Made by a program: the position numbers and the translations under genes
From: Phaeobacter sp. 22II1-1F12B
GTDB taxonomy: Bacteria; Pseudomonadota; Alphaproteobacteria; Rhodobacterales; Rhodobacteraceae
Length of the DNA stretch: 64,000 nt
Direction: 5' to 3'
NCBI RefSeq assembly: GCF_002210165.1
Contig: NZ_AQQP01000001.1
Location: forward strand, 1 to 64,000
In this document: in pieces, positions 1 through 8,362 of the stretch
Layout of the letters: each line of letters opens with the position of its first letter
How positions within the stretch are numbered: position 1 is the first letter of the stretch
Notes under the pieces: generated by a model
What the model was told of the DNA's origin: nothing
Seen by the model: the letters and a program-made list of their open reading frames with translations, nothing else
The model's database searches: none

Positions 1-1
1 C

Positions 2-58
2 AAGGGCTTCGACCTCATGCACGAGGGAAAATCCATCAGGGCCGTGGTGGAATTCTGA
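2..58 (+). CDS. adhC: C-terminal end of S-(hydroxymethyl)glutathione dehydrogenase (class III alcohol dehydrogenase), partial
   Basis: Only the last 18 codons and the stop are present. The tail reads KGFDLMHEGKSIRAVVEF, which I recognise as the conserved C-terminus of the zinc-dependent glutathione-dependent formaldehyde dehydrogenase. The enzyme oxidises S-hydroxymethylglutathione to S-formylglutathione. The next enzyme of that pathway, S-formylglutathione hydrolase, lies at 4061 on the same strand, which supports the call. The 5' part is outside the window, so nothing can be said about its active site. Confidence 0.8.
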   Translation, partial: KGFDLMHEGKSIRAVVEF

Positions 59-79
59 TCGCAATAGTCTGAATAAAGA

Positions 80-104
80 GGCACCGGCCGGGCAGGCCGG
101 TGCC
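80..104 (+). terminator. Hairpin after adhC, probable terminator
   Basis: Arms GGCACCGGCC (80-89) and GGCCGGTGCC (95-104) form a perfect 10-bp stem with a 5-nt loop, 21 bp after the adhC stop. No clear T-run follows (TTATGC), so it could terminate weakly or protect the mRNA 3' end. Confidence 0.55.
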
Positions 105-416
105 TTATGCAATAGCGCCCGCTACCGGGTGTGTACGTGGCGCCGTAAATGTCTTTTCGAAAATAAGACGATCCGGGCATTTGCTTGTGACCCTGACCGA
201 TGGCGCCCTTTTGACGGCCATACGTGGTCGGTTGCATTGTCATCAGCGTGTGAAAACACTCTCGCGACCGTTGTAATTGCACCCAGCAGAAAATTACCCA
301 CTCCAAGGCCATCGTTGGAACGCGATGAAATCCGGGCTATGTCAGCCGGGTAACCGGCAAACCGCGCAAGGGCCGGGCTCAGGAACCGGCCGGACGAGCA
401 CAAGGAAAACACCACC
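105..416. other. Gene-free stretch between adhC and the NYN gene
   Basis: About 310 bases without a convincing gene. Short open frames exist on both strands, but none has a ribosome site or a recognisable product. The last bases hold the ribosome site (AAGGAAAA) of the next gene. I see no RNA gene or strong repeat here; it presumably carries the promoter of the gene at 417. Confidence 0.5.
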
Positions 417-1148
417 ATGCCCGACGCCAATCGCAAACTGCTTGCCGTTCTGATCGATGCCGACAATATCTCGGCCAAGTTTGCCGAGGCCATGTTTGAA
501 GAGATCGCTTCGCTGGGCGAGGCCAGCATCCGCCGGATCTATGGCGATTTCGCCGGGGGCGGACCGCAGGGCTGGACCAAGGACAAGCTGGCAACGCTCG
601 CCATCGTGCCACATCAGCAATTCGCCAATACCACAGGCAAAAACGCCAGCGACATCGCGCTGGTGATCGATACGATGGATATCCTGCATTCGGGCCGTTT
701 CGATGGGTTCGTCCTGATCTCCTCGGACAGCGATTTCACCCGGCTGGCCAGCCGCATCCGCGAACAGGGCTCAGATGTCTATGGCATGGGCATGCGCAAG
801 ACTCCTGCCGCATTCGTGAAAGCCTGCAAGCGGTTCATCTATGTCGAGAACCTCGTCAACGATCCGGTCAAATCCAAGCCCCGCGCCGAGAAGGAAAGCG
901 ACGACAGCGAAGCCCCCACCGAGCTGGAAGATCCGGCCAAGCTGGTGATCCGGGCAATGGACGCCATAGATCAGGAAGAAGAGTGGTTTTCCCTTGGCCA
1001 GATCGGCCAGTACATCACCGCCTCGAACCCGGATTTCGACACCCGCAGCTATGGCAAGAAAAAGCTAAGCGATCTGGTCAAGGAAATGAAACGGTTCGAA
1101 ACCCGGCGCGGCGAAGGCAACCAGCTGGTGGTGCGCCGTATCGACTGA
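417..1148 (+). CDS. NYN-domain (LabA/DUF88) protein with C-terminal OST-HTH/LOTUS domain
   Basis: 243 aa. The N-terminal half is a PIN-like NYN nuclease domain with the expected acidic residues: D14 and D16 in LIDADN, D79, and D104/D106 in SSDSDF. Residues about 175-243 resemble the OST-HTH/LOTUS RNA-binding fold. Proteins of this build are thought to be RNA-directed nucleases or RNA-binding regulators in the cytoplasm; the substrate is unknown. Residues 150-175 form a charged linker. The start has an AAGGAAAA ribosome site. It is monocistronic, convergent with the TetR gene downstream. The domain assignment is firm; the biological role is not. Confidence 0.85.
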   Translation: MPDANRKLLAVLIDADNISAKFAEAMFEEIASLGEASIRRIYGDFAGGGPQGWTKDKLATLAIVPHQQFANTTGKNASDIALVIDTMDILHSGRFDGFVLISSDSDFTRLASRIREQGSDVYGMGMRKTPAAFVKACKRFIYVENLVNDPVKSKPRAEKESDDSEAPTELEDPAKLVIRAMDAIDQEEEWFSLGQIGQYITASNPDFDTRSYGKKKLSDLVKEMKRFETRRGEGNQLVVRRID

Positions 1149-1220
1149 GCACCTGCCGGCGCATATTTGTCATACAGGAGGTGTACAGGTGCTGTACGGG
1201 TTTTGCACAGCGATTTCCGG

Positions 1221-1841
1221 CTATTTCGCCCCGTAGCGCGCCATGAAGGTTTCCACCGCGTTATCGATCACATAGTCGATCTCGGCCTCGGTAAAGACCT
1301 CCTGAATGCCGAAAGCGGCCCGCAGCCAGAGCCGCGTCTTGCACAACTCCTGAAACTGCTCGGCGGCAAGTTCGATGTCCTCAATCCGTAGTTCGCCGCG
1401 CGTCACGGCACTACTGAGGTATTCGACCAGCCGGGCTTTCCCCATCTGAGGTCCGTTGGCATAAAAGGACTGCCCCAGTTCGGGAAACCTGTCGCGCTCG
1501 GCCACACAGATCCGGAACATCCGCTGGGCGAAATCCGACAGCAGAAAACGCACGATGTGACCGGCGGCAACGGTCAGGATCTGCCGGGGCGGCGCGCATT
1601 CCGAAATCAACTCGATCGCCCGGTCCGCCATACGATCACATTGCGCCCGCACCACCTCGACAAAAAGCAGCCGCTTGTCCGGGAAATAGCTGTAAAGCGT
1701 CGCCTTCGAGACCCCTGCCGCCTTGGCGATCTCATCCACGCTGGCCCCCTCAAAGCCTTCGGCCATAAAGATCTCGCGCGCGCCCTCAAGGACCTGTTCG
1801 AATTTTCGACCGGTGCGAACGATATCAGCAGATTGGGTCAT
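1221..1841 (-). CDS. TetR/AcrR-family transcriptional regulator
   Basis: 206 aa. The N-terminal helix-turn-helix is typical of TetR (VDEIAKAAGVSKATLYSYF, about residues 35-55), followed by an alpha-helical ligand domain of the kind found in proteobacterial AefR-like repressors. It is divergent from the membrane-ferritin gene at 1964. A palindrome matching a TetR-type operator lies 32 bp upstream of its start (1873-1890), so autorepression is likely and control of the divergent gene is possible. The inducer cannot be read from the sequence. Confidence 0.9.
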   Translation of the reverse strand: MTQSADIVRTGRKFEQVLEGAREIFMAEGFEGASVDEIAKAAGVSKATLYSYFPDKRLLFVEVVRAQCDRMADRAIELISECAPPRQILTVAAGHIVRFLLSDFAQRMFRICVAERDRFPELGQSFYANGPQMGKARLVEYLSSAVTRGELRIEDIELAAEQFQELCKTRLWLRAAFGIQEVFTEAEIDYVIDNAVETFMARYGAK

Positions 1842-1872
1842 GACGGGCTTTCGGCGTGGGGAATATGCAAGT

Positions 1873-1890
1873 GTAAACTGATTAGTTCAC
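1873..1890. promoter_or_regulatory. Probable TetR operator
   Basis: GTAAACT-GATT-AGTTCAC is a 7-4-7 inverted repeat with one mismatched pair, placed between the divergent TetR gene and mbfA. The AACT-N4-AGTT core is common in operators of this repressor class. It is assigned to the adjacent TetR protein by position only. Confidence 0.55.
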
Positions 1891-1943
1891 TTCCAACAAC
1901 TCCCTGTCTTTCCCGGCTTGCAATTCCTGACGAGAGTCACATA

Positions 1944-1960
1944 TTTAGAATTATTCTAAA
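1944..1960. promoter_or_regulatory. Irr box / iron control element upstream of mbfA
   Basis: TTTAGAAT-T-ATTCTAAA is a perfect 8-1-8 palindrome ending 3 bp before the first ATG of mbfA. As I remember it, the alphaproteobacterial ICE/Irr box has this form (TTTAGAA-N3-TTCTAAA), and mbfA is a known Irr-repressed target in rhizobia. The match of site and target gene makes the call strong, though no alignment was run. Confidence 0.8.
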
Positions 1961-1963
1961 CTG

Positions 1964-2950
1964 ATGGACAACAAGATGCGATTCCTGACACAACGCAAGC
2001 GATTCAAGGACTTGACCGAACAGGAAATCATCGCGCTTGCGATCTCGTCAGAGGAGGACGATGCCCGCATCTATCGGGGCTACGCCGAGTCGCTGCGTGC
2101 CGATTACCCGGCAAGCGCGGCCCTTTTCGATGGGATGGCCACTGAGGAAGACAAGCATCGCGCACGCCTGCTGGACCTCCACCAGAGCCGTTTCGGACCG
2201 ACCGTCCCCCTGATCCGCCGCGAACACGTGGCCGGGTATTACAACCGACGACCGGTCTGGCTGGTCGAGAACCTTGGGATCGACCGCATCCGCGCCGAGG
2301 CCGACGCCATGGAACACGAGGCGGAACAGTTCTACCTTAACGCCATGCGCCATGTGAGCGACGCCAGCACCCGCAAGCTGCTGGGCGATCTCGCCGCCGC
2401 CGAGGCCGGCCACCAGGCCGTCGCCGCCGATCTGGCCGAGGAACACCTGAACGGTGACGCCCGGTCCGAGGAAGACGCCACCGCCCAACGCCAGTTCCTG
2501 CTGACATGGGTGCAACCGGGCCTCGCCGGGCTGATGGACGGGTCGGTTTCGACCCTCGCCCCGATCTTTGCCACCGCCTTTGCCACGCAGGATCCCTGGA
2601 CCACGTTCCTTGTCGGCGTGGCGGCCTCGGTCGGGGCAGGCATTTCCATGGGCTTCACCGAAGCAGCCTCAGACGACGGCGAGCTTTCCGGGCGCGGCTC
2701 TCCGATGAAACGCGGCATCGCCTCGGGTATCATGACGACGGTCGGCGGGCTCGGCCATGCCCTGCCCTACCTGATCCCGCATTTCTGGACAGCCACCCTG
2801 ATCGCCTTTGCCGTGGTCTTCGTCGAACTCTGGGCCATCGCATGGATCCAGAACCGTTACATGGAAACGCCCTTCTTCAGGGCGACCTTCCAGGTGGTGC
2901 TCGGCGGCGCGCTGGTGCTGGCTGCCGGAATCCTGATCGGCAGCGGGTAG
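1964..2950 (+). CDS. mbfA: Membrane-bound ferritin / iron exporter MbfA (ferritin-like plus VIT1 domain)
   Basis: 328 aa. Residues about 15-165 are a rubrerythrin/ferritin-like four-helix domain with EE and EExxH iron-ligand motifs (E30-E31, E61-E62-x2-H65) and further Glu-rich helices. Residues about 185-328 form a VIT1/CCC1-type membrane domain. MbfA proteins export iron from the cytoplasm and protect against iron and peroxide stress. An Irr box ends 3 bp before the ATG at 1964, and I see no Shine-Dalgarno sequence there. Translation may start on a leaderless message, or at the in-frame ATG at 1976, which gives MRFLTQRKRF and fits typical family N-termini. The TetR gene is divergent. Confidence 0.88.
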   Translation: MDNKMRFLTQRKRFKDLTEQEIIALAISSEEDDARIYRGYAESLRADYPASAALFDGMATEEDKHRARLLDLHQSRFGPTVPLIRREHVAGYYNRRPVWLVENLGIDRIRAEADAMEHEAEQFYLNAMRHVSDASTRKLLGDLAAAEAGHQAVAADLAEEHLNGDARSEEDATAQRQFLLTWVQPGLAGLMDGSVSTLAPIFATAFATQDPWTTFLVGVAASVGAGISMGFTEAASDDGELSGRGSPMKRGIASGIMTTVGGLGHALPYLIPHFWTATLIAFAVVFVELWAIAWIQNRYMETPFFRATFQVVLGGALVLAAGILIGSG

Positions 2951-3032
2951 AACACGCCTGCTGCGTCAGCCTTGTGCGCACTGCCACGCATGACCGCTTG
3001 CAGCCTGCGGACCATCCCGCTAAGCCGTCTTC

Positions 3033-3959
3033 ATGGTTGAAATTTTCCTGCGTACCCTGCCGTTCTTCGCAATCATCGGCCTCGGCTTCTGGGCGGCGCG
3101 CATCCGATTTTTCAGCGCCGAAGCGACCGCCTATATAACCCGCTTCGTTTTCTACTTCGCGCTCTCCGCAATGCTCTTCCGTTTTGCCGCCAATCTCGAT
3201 TTCGCCGAGGTCTTCGACGGCCGGCTGATCGCGGGCTATCTCTTTGGCTGTGCGGTGGTCTATGCTATCGCGACCACCGTTGCCCTGCTGCGCCGCGTCG
3301 ATGTCCAGACCGCCGCGATCGAGGCGCAATGTGCCGTGATCGGCAACACGGGCTTTCTGGGACTGCCGATGTTCGTGATGCTCTTCGGGGAGGAGGCCAT
3401 CGGCCCCATGGTGCTGGTACTCGCGACCGACCTGATCGTCTTTTCCAGCCTGATCGTCATCATCGTCCACAGCGCCCGCGACCGCCGGATGAGCCCGGCC
3501 ATCCTCAAGACAATCGGCATGGGACTGCTACGCAACCCGATGATCCTGTCGATCTCGGCAGGTCTGATCTGGTCGGCGCTCAAGGTCCCGATCCCGCTGC
3601 CCCTCAACGATTTCCTCAATATCCTCGGCGGCGCCGCAACCCCCGGTGCACTTTTCGCCATCGGCGCCTCACTGGCCGGAAAATCAGCCGAGCGTATCCA
3701 GATCGCCGCTTGGCTCACCTGCTGCAAACTTGTGCTGCACCCGCTCTTTGTCGGTATCGGCGTCCTGCTGCTTTTCCCCATCGACAGGTTCTCTGCGACA
3801 ACGGTCATCTCCGCCGCGGCCCTGCCGGTCGCCGGCAATGTATTCATGCTCGCCCAGCACTATGGAATCGCCCCGCAACGGGTATCCGCAGCAATTCTTT
3901 TCTCGACAGCCCTCAGCATCCTCAGCGTACCGCTGGTCATCTCATGGGTACAGGGCTGA
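3033..3959 (+). CDS. AEC-family (auxin efflux carrier type) membrane transporter
   Basis: 308 aa, very hydrophobic, about ten membrane segments. It shows the two-repeat layout of the AEC/malonate-transporter family, including the central motif AVIGNTGFLGLPM (about residues 101-113) and GAATPGALFAIG (about 201-212). Family members export or import small organic acids or amino acids across the inner membrane; the substrate is unknown. It sits alone between mbfA and fghA. The start is the ATG nearest a good hydrophobic N-terminus; the ribosome site is weak. Confidence 0.85.
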   Translation: MVEIFLRTLPFFAIIGLGFWAARIRFFSAEATAYITRFVFYFALSAMLFRFAANLDFAEVFDGRLIAGYLFGCAVVYAIATTVALLRRVDVQTAAIEAQCAVIGNTGFLGLPMFVMLFGEEAIGPMVLVLATDLIVFSSLIVIIVHSARDRRMSPAILKTIGMGLLRNPMILSISAGLIWSALKVPIPLPLNDFLNILGGAATPGALFAIGASLAGKSAERIQIAAWLTCCKLVLHPLFVGIGVLLLFPIDRFSATTVISAAALPVAGNVFMLAQHYGIAPQRVSAAILFSTALSILSVPLVISWVQG

Positions 3960-4000
3960 GCTTCTTTGGGTCTTAAAATATCCCCGCCGGAGGCTCCCGC
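3960..4000 (-). repeat. Rhodobacterales-type intergenic repeat, copy 1 (minus orientation)
   Basis: Read on the minus strand this contains GCCTCCGGCGGGGATATTTT followed by AAGACCCAAAGAAG. A near-identical block stands at 29594-29630 on the plus strand. The GC hairpin CCTCCGGCGGGG followed by an AT tract and AAGAAG is an intergenic sequence I have seen repeatedly in Rhodobacterales genomes. It directly follows the AEC transporter gene. Its function is unknown. Confidence 0.6.
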
Positions 4001-4060
4001 CCTTTACCCCCGCGCCAAGGCCAGCTAGCGATGCGGTGACGTCCAACCAGGAGAAGACAA

Positions 4061-4891
4061 ATGGAAACAGTTTCGGAAAACACCTGTTTCGGAGGCGTCC
4101 AGGGCGTCTACACCCATCGCTCCAGCAGCTGCGCCTGCGACATGACCTTCGGCCTCTTCCTCCCCGACGAAGCCCGGGACGGCCCCGTGCCGCTGCTCTG
4201 GTACCTCTCCGGGCTGACCTGCACCCATGAAAACGCCATGACCAAGGCCGGTGCACAGGCCTGGGCGGCAGAACAGGGCATCGGTCTGGTCTTTCCCGAC
4301 ACCTCGCCACGGGGCGACGACGTGGCAGATGACGACGCCTACGATCTGGGCAAGGGCGCCGGTTTCTACGTGAACGCCACGCGTGACCCCTGGGCGCCGC
4401 ATTACCGGATGTGGGATTATGTGGCAGAAGAACTGCCGACCCTGCTCGAGCGGAACTTTTCCATCGACCCCGAGCGTCAGTCTATCACTGGCCATTCCAT
4501 GGGCGGGCACGGGGCGCTGACCCTCGCGATGACCTATCCGGATCGCTACAAATCCGTCTCCGCCTTTGCGCCAATCTCGAACCCCACGGGCGCCGACTGG
4601 GGGCGCAAGCAGCTCTCGGCATACCTGGGTGACGATGCGGCCGCATGGGAAGCGCATGACGCCTCTTTGCTGATGGCGGAAAAAGGCTTTGATGGACCGG
4701 TGCTCGTCGATCAGGGCGCGAACGACCAGTTCATCGACCTGCTGCGTCCCGAAACCCTCGCCGCGGCGGCGGCCAAGCGACGCCAGCAGATCATCCTGCG
4801 CCTGCAGCCGGGCTATGATCACAGCTACTTTTTCGTGTCGACCTTCATGGAAGACCACGTGACCTTCCACGCCAACGCGCTCTGGGCCTGA
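4061..4891 (+). CDS. fghA: S-formylglutathione hydrolase
   Basis: 276 aa, the usual length of esterase-D-type enzymes. The nucleophile elbow GHSMGG carries Ser146; the GANDQF and YDHSYFF regions supply the catalytic Asp and His. It hydrolyses S-formylglutathione to formate and glutathione in the cytoplasm, the second step of glutathione-dependent formaldehyde detoxification. Its partner dehydrogenase ends at position 58, separated by the NYN, TetR, mbfA and AEC genes. A clear ribosome site (AGGAGAAG) precedes the ATG. The DUF188 gene follows after 5 bp and may be co-transcribed. Confidence 0.93.
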   Translation: METVSENTCFGGVQGVYTHRSSSCACDMTFGLFLPDEARDGPVPLLWYLSGLTCTHENAMTKAGAQAWAAEQGIGLVFPDTSPRGDDVADDDAYDLGKGAGFYVNATRDPWAPHYRMWDYVAEELPTLLERNFSIDPERQSITGHSMGGHGALTLAMTYPDRYKSVSAFAPISNPTGADWGRKQLSAYLGDDAAAWEAHDASLLMAEKGFDGPVLVDQGANDQFIDLLRPETLAAAAAKRRQQIILRLQPGYDHSYFFVSTFMEDHVTFHANALWA

Positions 4892-4896
4892 GCACG

Positions 4897-5352
4897 ATGA
4901 GCGCGCTCTACATCGATGCGGATGCCTGCCCGGTCAAGGCAGAGGCGGAACGTGTAGCGACGCGCCATCGGCTTAAAATGTTCGTTGTGTCCAACGGTGG
5001 GCTGCGCCCTTCGCAGAACCCGTTGGTGGAAAACATCATCGTCGCCAGTGGCGCGGACGAGGCCGACATGTGGATTGCCGAGCGCTGCGGCAAGGGCGAC
5101 GTGGTCGTGACCGGGGATATCCCGCTGGCGGCCAAATGCGTCGCAGCGGGCGCCCGGGTGCTGCGCCACAATGGCGAAGCCTTTACCGAGGCGAATATCG
5201 GTCAGCAACTGGCGATGCGCGATCTGATGGCGGACATGCGCGCCGCGAACCCGCTGGGCGCAGGCGGCAGCGGGAAAGGCTTTACAAAGGCCGACCGCTC
5301 CCGTTTTCTGGATGCGCTCGAACGTGAGGTCCGGGCCGCCGGCCGCCCCTGA
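4897..5352 (+). CDS. YaiI/YqxD family (DUF188, UPF0178) protein
   Basis: 151 aa, full length for the family. It has the hallmark N-terminus [10 protein letters not shown] and the VVTGDIPLA motif (about residues 69-77), both carrying conserved aspartates of a PIN-like fold. Molecular function is not established for the family; the acidic cluster suggests a nuclease-related fold. It starts 5 bp after the fghA stop, so translational coupling is likely. Confidence 0.88.
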   Translation: MSALYIDADACPVKAEAERVATRHRLKMFVVSNGGLRPSQNPLVENIIVASGADEADMWIAERCGKGDVVVTGDIPLAAKCVAAGARVLRHNGEAFTEANIGQQLAMRDLMADMRAANPLGAGGSGKGFTKADRSRFLDALEREVRAAGRP

Positions 5353-5359
5353 CGCGGCC

Positions 5360-5400
5360 AATTTTTTGGAAAAAATTGTCTAAAAATCTTCAAGATTTTT
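5360..5400 (+). terminator. Two back-to-back AT-rich hairpins between the DUF188 and HAD genes
   Basis: AATTTTTT-GG-AAAAAATT (5360-5377) and AAAAATCTT-C-AAGATTTTT (5382-5400) are both perfect inverted repeats, 4 bp apart, in otherwise GC-rich DNA. The second ends in a T-run. They could terminate the fghA-DUF188 transcript or mark the promoter of the HAD gene; both readings are inference. Confidence 0.4.
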
Positions 5401-5423
5401 GGCGCCTTACGGAGTGGGCAGGA

Positions 5424-6044
5424 ATGAAACCAGAGGCCGTGATATTCGATATCGGGAACGTGCTGATCGAATGGCAACCCGAGCGCTTCTACGACAGCGA
5501 AATCGGCGAGGAACGACGCCGCGCCCTGTTCGGCTCTGTCGATCTGCACGAGATGAACAACGATGTGGACCGTGGCCACCATTTCACCGAAACCGTCTAT
5601 GCAACGGCAGAGGCAAACCCCGACTGGAGAGCCGAGATCCGAATGTGGCATGACCGCTGGATCGAAATGGCCGCGCCAGTCATCGATCATTCGGTCCGCC
5701 TGATGCAAGCCCTGCGCGGCAAAGGCATTCCCGTCTTTTCTCTTACGAATTTCGGCATTCAGAGCTTCGATCTTGCTGCGTCGCATTATCCGTTCCTGCT
5801 GGAATTCGACCGCCCGTATATTTCCGGCCATATGAAGACGGTAAAACCCGAACCGCAAATCTACGAGATGGTGGAACAGGACTGCGGCGTCGCCCCCGAA
5901 GCGCTGCTGTTCACCGACGACCGCGAAGACAATATCCGGGTCGCCAATTCACGCGGCTGGCAAACCCACCTCTTCACCGGTCCCGAGGGCTGGGCAAACA
6001 AGCTGGTCGAAACCGGTCTGCTGAACCGCGAGGAAGCCGCATGA
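5424..6044 (+). CDS. HAD-IA family phosphatase (YihX-like)
   Basis: 206 aa from the ATG at 5424. Motif I is FDIGNV with nucleophile D9 and the DxG form seen in YihX-type sugar-phosphate phosphatases. Motif II is the SLTNF region, motif III the MKTVKPEP lysine and motif IV FTDDRED. It probably dephosphorylates a small phosphorylated metabolite in the cytoplasm. The frame stays open upstream to a TTG at 5376, but that lies inside the hairpins and has no ribosome site; GGAGTGGGCAGGA before 5424 favours the later start. Its stop overlaps the next start (ATGA). Confidence 0.85.
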   Translation: MKPEAVIFDIGNVLIEWQPERFYDSEIGEERRRALFGSVDLHEMNNDVDRGHHFTETVYATAEANPDWRAEIRMWHDRWIEMAAPVIDHSVRLMQALRGKGIPVFSLTNFGIQSFDLAASHYPFLLEFDRPYISGHMKTVKPEPQIYEMVEQDCGVAPEALLFTDDREDNIRVANSRGWQTHLFTGPEGWANKLVETGLLNREEAA

Positions 6045-6961
6045 GCACGCCATTCATCACCTTCGATCAGGGCGAGGCATTGCTTGACTGGGTTTCTTTC
6101 ACGCAAGCGCTCGAGGACGGTCACAAGCTACCCAAGGCCGAAATCGGCGATACTTTCCTCTACCGTGGCAAGGACACGCTGCTTTCCCGCGCCGCATGGA
6201 TCGACGGATTGGGGATCGCTGTCAAATCGGCAACCGTGTTCCCCGACAATCCCGATCAGGGCAAACCGGTCGTGAACGGCGGCGTCAGTCTTTACGCCGA
6301 CGGCGATGGCACGCTTGACGCGATTGTCGATTTTCACCTTGTGACCAAGTGGAAAACTGCCGGCGACAGCCTGCTTGGCGCGATGAAACTTGCCCGCTCC
6401 GACAGCAAAAACATCCTTATCGTTGGCGCTGGCACTGTCGGGCGGTCGCTCTGCGAGGCTTTTGGCGCCGGATTCCCCGACGCCAAGCAAGTGATCTGGA
6501 ACCGGACAACAAGCAAGGCCGAGGAACTGGCCCGCAGTCTTGACGGTGTCGATGTGGCCGAGGATCTGCCGTCTGCCGTTGACGCCGCCGATATCATTGT
6601 TACCGCCACAATGGCCACCAGCCCGGTGATCCGGGGCGAATGGCTGCGTCCCGGCCAGCATCTCAACCTGATAGGCGCCTACCGCCCGGATATGCGCGAG
6701 ACCGACGACGCGGCGCTGCAACGCGCCCGGATCTATGCCGACAGTTTTGACACCACGCTGGATCATATTGGCGAATTCAAGATTCCGCTGGCCGAAGGCG
6801 CGCTGACACGCGATCAGGTGCTGGCAGATTTCTACAACATCGACGGGTTCGCGCGGGGCACTGACAAGGACATCACCCTGTTCAAGAACGGGGGCGGTGC
6901 GCATCTGGATCTGATGACCAGCCGCCATATCCTTGACCGCTGGAACGCGTCGCAGGCCTGA
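6041..6961 (+). CDS. Ornithine cyclodeaminase / mu-crystallin family protein
   Basis: 306 aa, normal family length. A Rossmann motif ILIVGAGTVG (about residues 125-134) binds NAD(P), and the N-terminal half carries the family's substrate domain (KSATVFPDNP region). Members include ornithine cyclodeaminase, alanine dehydrogenase and ketimine/pyrroline-2-carboxylate reductases; the sequence alone does not decide between them. It overlaps the HAD gene by 4 bp and is probably translated with it. Its stop lies in the palindrome GGCCTGATCAGGCC (6955-6968), shared with the stop of the convergent MFS gene. Confidence 0.85.
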   Translation: MSTPFITFDQGEALLDWVSFTQALEDGHKLPKAEIGDTFLYRGKDTLLSRAAWIDGLGIAVKSATVFPDNPDQGKPVVNGGVSLYADGDGTLDAIVDFHLVTKWKTAGDSLLGAMKLARSDSKNILIVGAGTVGRSLCEAFGAGFPDAKQVIWNRTTSKAEELARSLDGVDVAEDLPSAVDAADIIVTATMATSPVIRGEWLRPGQHLNLIGAYRPDMRETDDAALQRARIYADSFDTTLDHIGEFKIPLAEGALTRDQVLADFYNIDGFARGTDKDITLFKNGGGAHLDLMTSRHILDRWNASQA

Positions 6962-8203
6962 TCAGGCCGTCAGCGGCCGAGCCAGCGGCTTTTCCCGCAC
7001 CGGAAGGTGAATGATCGCGCTGAAGGCCCCGATGCCGACGCCGATCCACCAGACCAACGTGTAATCGCCGTAGACGTCGTAAAGCCGCCCGCCAAGCCAG
7101 ACACCAAGAAAGCTGCCAAGCTGGTGGCTTAGAAAGACGAACCCGTAAAGCGTGCCCATGTAGCGCAGACCGTAGATATGCGCGACCAGACCCGAGGTCA
7201 GCGGCACGGTGGCAAGCCAGAGCGAACCCATGACAATCGAAAACACGATGACGCTGGCGGGAGTGATCGGCATCATGATGAACAGCCCCGCCGCCATGGT
7301 GCGCCCCGTGTAGATCGCCGCCAGCAGGTATTTCTTGGAATATCGCTGCCCCAGCCAACCGGCGAGCAGCGTCCCCGCGACATTGGCCGCGCCGATCAGC
7401 GACAGCGATACCGCGCCCAGCGCCGAGGTCGTGGTGATCCCGACCGAATGGAGCACCCCTCCCGGCAGGATCGGCCCGCAAAGCTCGGTCACGAAGGCCG
7501 GGAAATGGGCGGTGACAAAGGCAAGCTGGTAGCCGCAGGAAAAGAAGCCCATGAAGATCATCGCAAATGACGGATCGCGGAAGGCGCGCAGGACCACCGT
7601 TCCCATGCTCTCTTCCAGCTCGGCCTTTCCGGCGCTGACAGGTGCCCGCATGAAAGGCAAAAGAAGGATCGATGCAATCATGACTGCGGCAAAGACGAGG
7701 AAAGTGCTTTGCCATGTCAGGAACCCGAGCATCCATTCCGCCACCGGCGCGCCGACGATCTGGCCGCCGCTGCCCGCAGCCGAGACGATGGCCAGCGACA
7801 TCGAGCGGTTCTCATCCGAAGCCGCGCGCCCTACCACCGCAAGGATCACGCCAAAACCGGTGCCGGCCACGCCGAACCCGACCAGCCAGGCGTAGAGCTG
7901 ATGCTCGATGGGCGAGGTCGACCCGGCCGACAGGACCATACCCGCCGCATAGACAAGCGCGCCGATCAGGATCGCCTTGCGGTCCCCGATCTTTTCGGCG
8001 ACGGCGCCGAAAATCGGCTGCCCGATGCCCCATGCGAGGTTCTGGATCGCGATGGCCAGCGAGAATTCGGTTCGCAGCCAGCCGAATTCCTCGGCAATCG
8101 GAATCTGGAACACGCCGAAAGACGATCTGACCGCAAAGCTGAGCAGGATGATGAGGCAGCCGGTGATGAGGACCGGCGTAAGAAGAGGGGCGGATCTGGG
8201 CAT
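6962..8203 (-). CDS. MFS transporter
   Basis: 413 aa from the ATG at 8203, with twelve predicted membrane segments. The region after TM2 (GAVAEKIGDRKAI) is the major-facilitator loop signature. The family resemblance is to monocarboxylate/oxalate-formate-type porters; the substrate is unknown. The frame is open to 8287, but the extra 28 residues are hydrophilic and lack a ribosome site, whereas AGAAAG precedes 8203. It is convergent with the ornithine-cyclodeaminase-like gene, their stop codons touching. Confidence 0.85.
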   Translation of the reverse strand: MPRSAPLLTPVLITGCLIILLSFAVRSSFGVFQIPIAEEFGWLRTEFSLAIAIQNLAWGIGQPIFGAVAEKIGDRKAILIGALVYAAGMVLSAGSTSPIEHQLYAWLVGFGVAGTGFGVILAVVGRAASDENRSMSLAIVSAAGSGGQIVGAPVAEWMLGFLTWQSTFLVFAAVMIASILLLPFMRAPVSAGKAELEESMGTVVLRAFRDPSFAMIFMGFFSCGYQLAFVTAHFPAFVTELCGPILPGGVLHSVGITTTSALGAVSLSLIGAANVAGTLLAGWLGQRYSKKYLLAAIYTGRTMAAGLFIMMPITPASVIVFSIVMGSLWLATVPLTSGLVAHIYGLRYMGTLYGFVFLSHQLGSFLGVWLGGRLYDVYGDYTLVWWIGVGIGAFSAIIHLPVREKPLARPLTA

Positions 8204-8362
8204 GACGGGTTCTTTCTGCCGGACAGGCTCTGTTTTTAGCCATGACGCATGGAACATCAATTCAGAAATTGTTGCGTTGTTCATCACCGCTACGGATCAA
8301 TCGGTAAGCCACAGGCCCGCTTGACTCTTTCCAAGCGCATCAGCGCCCTATAAACGCGGGTC

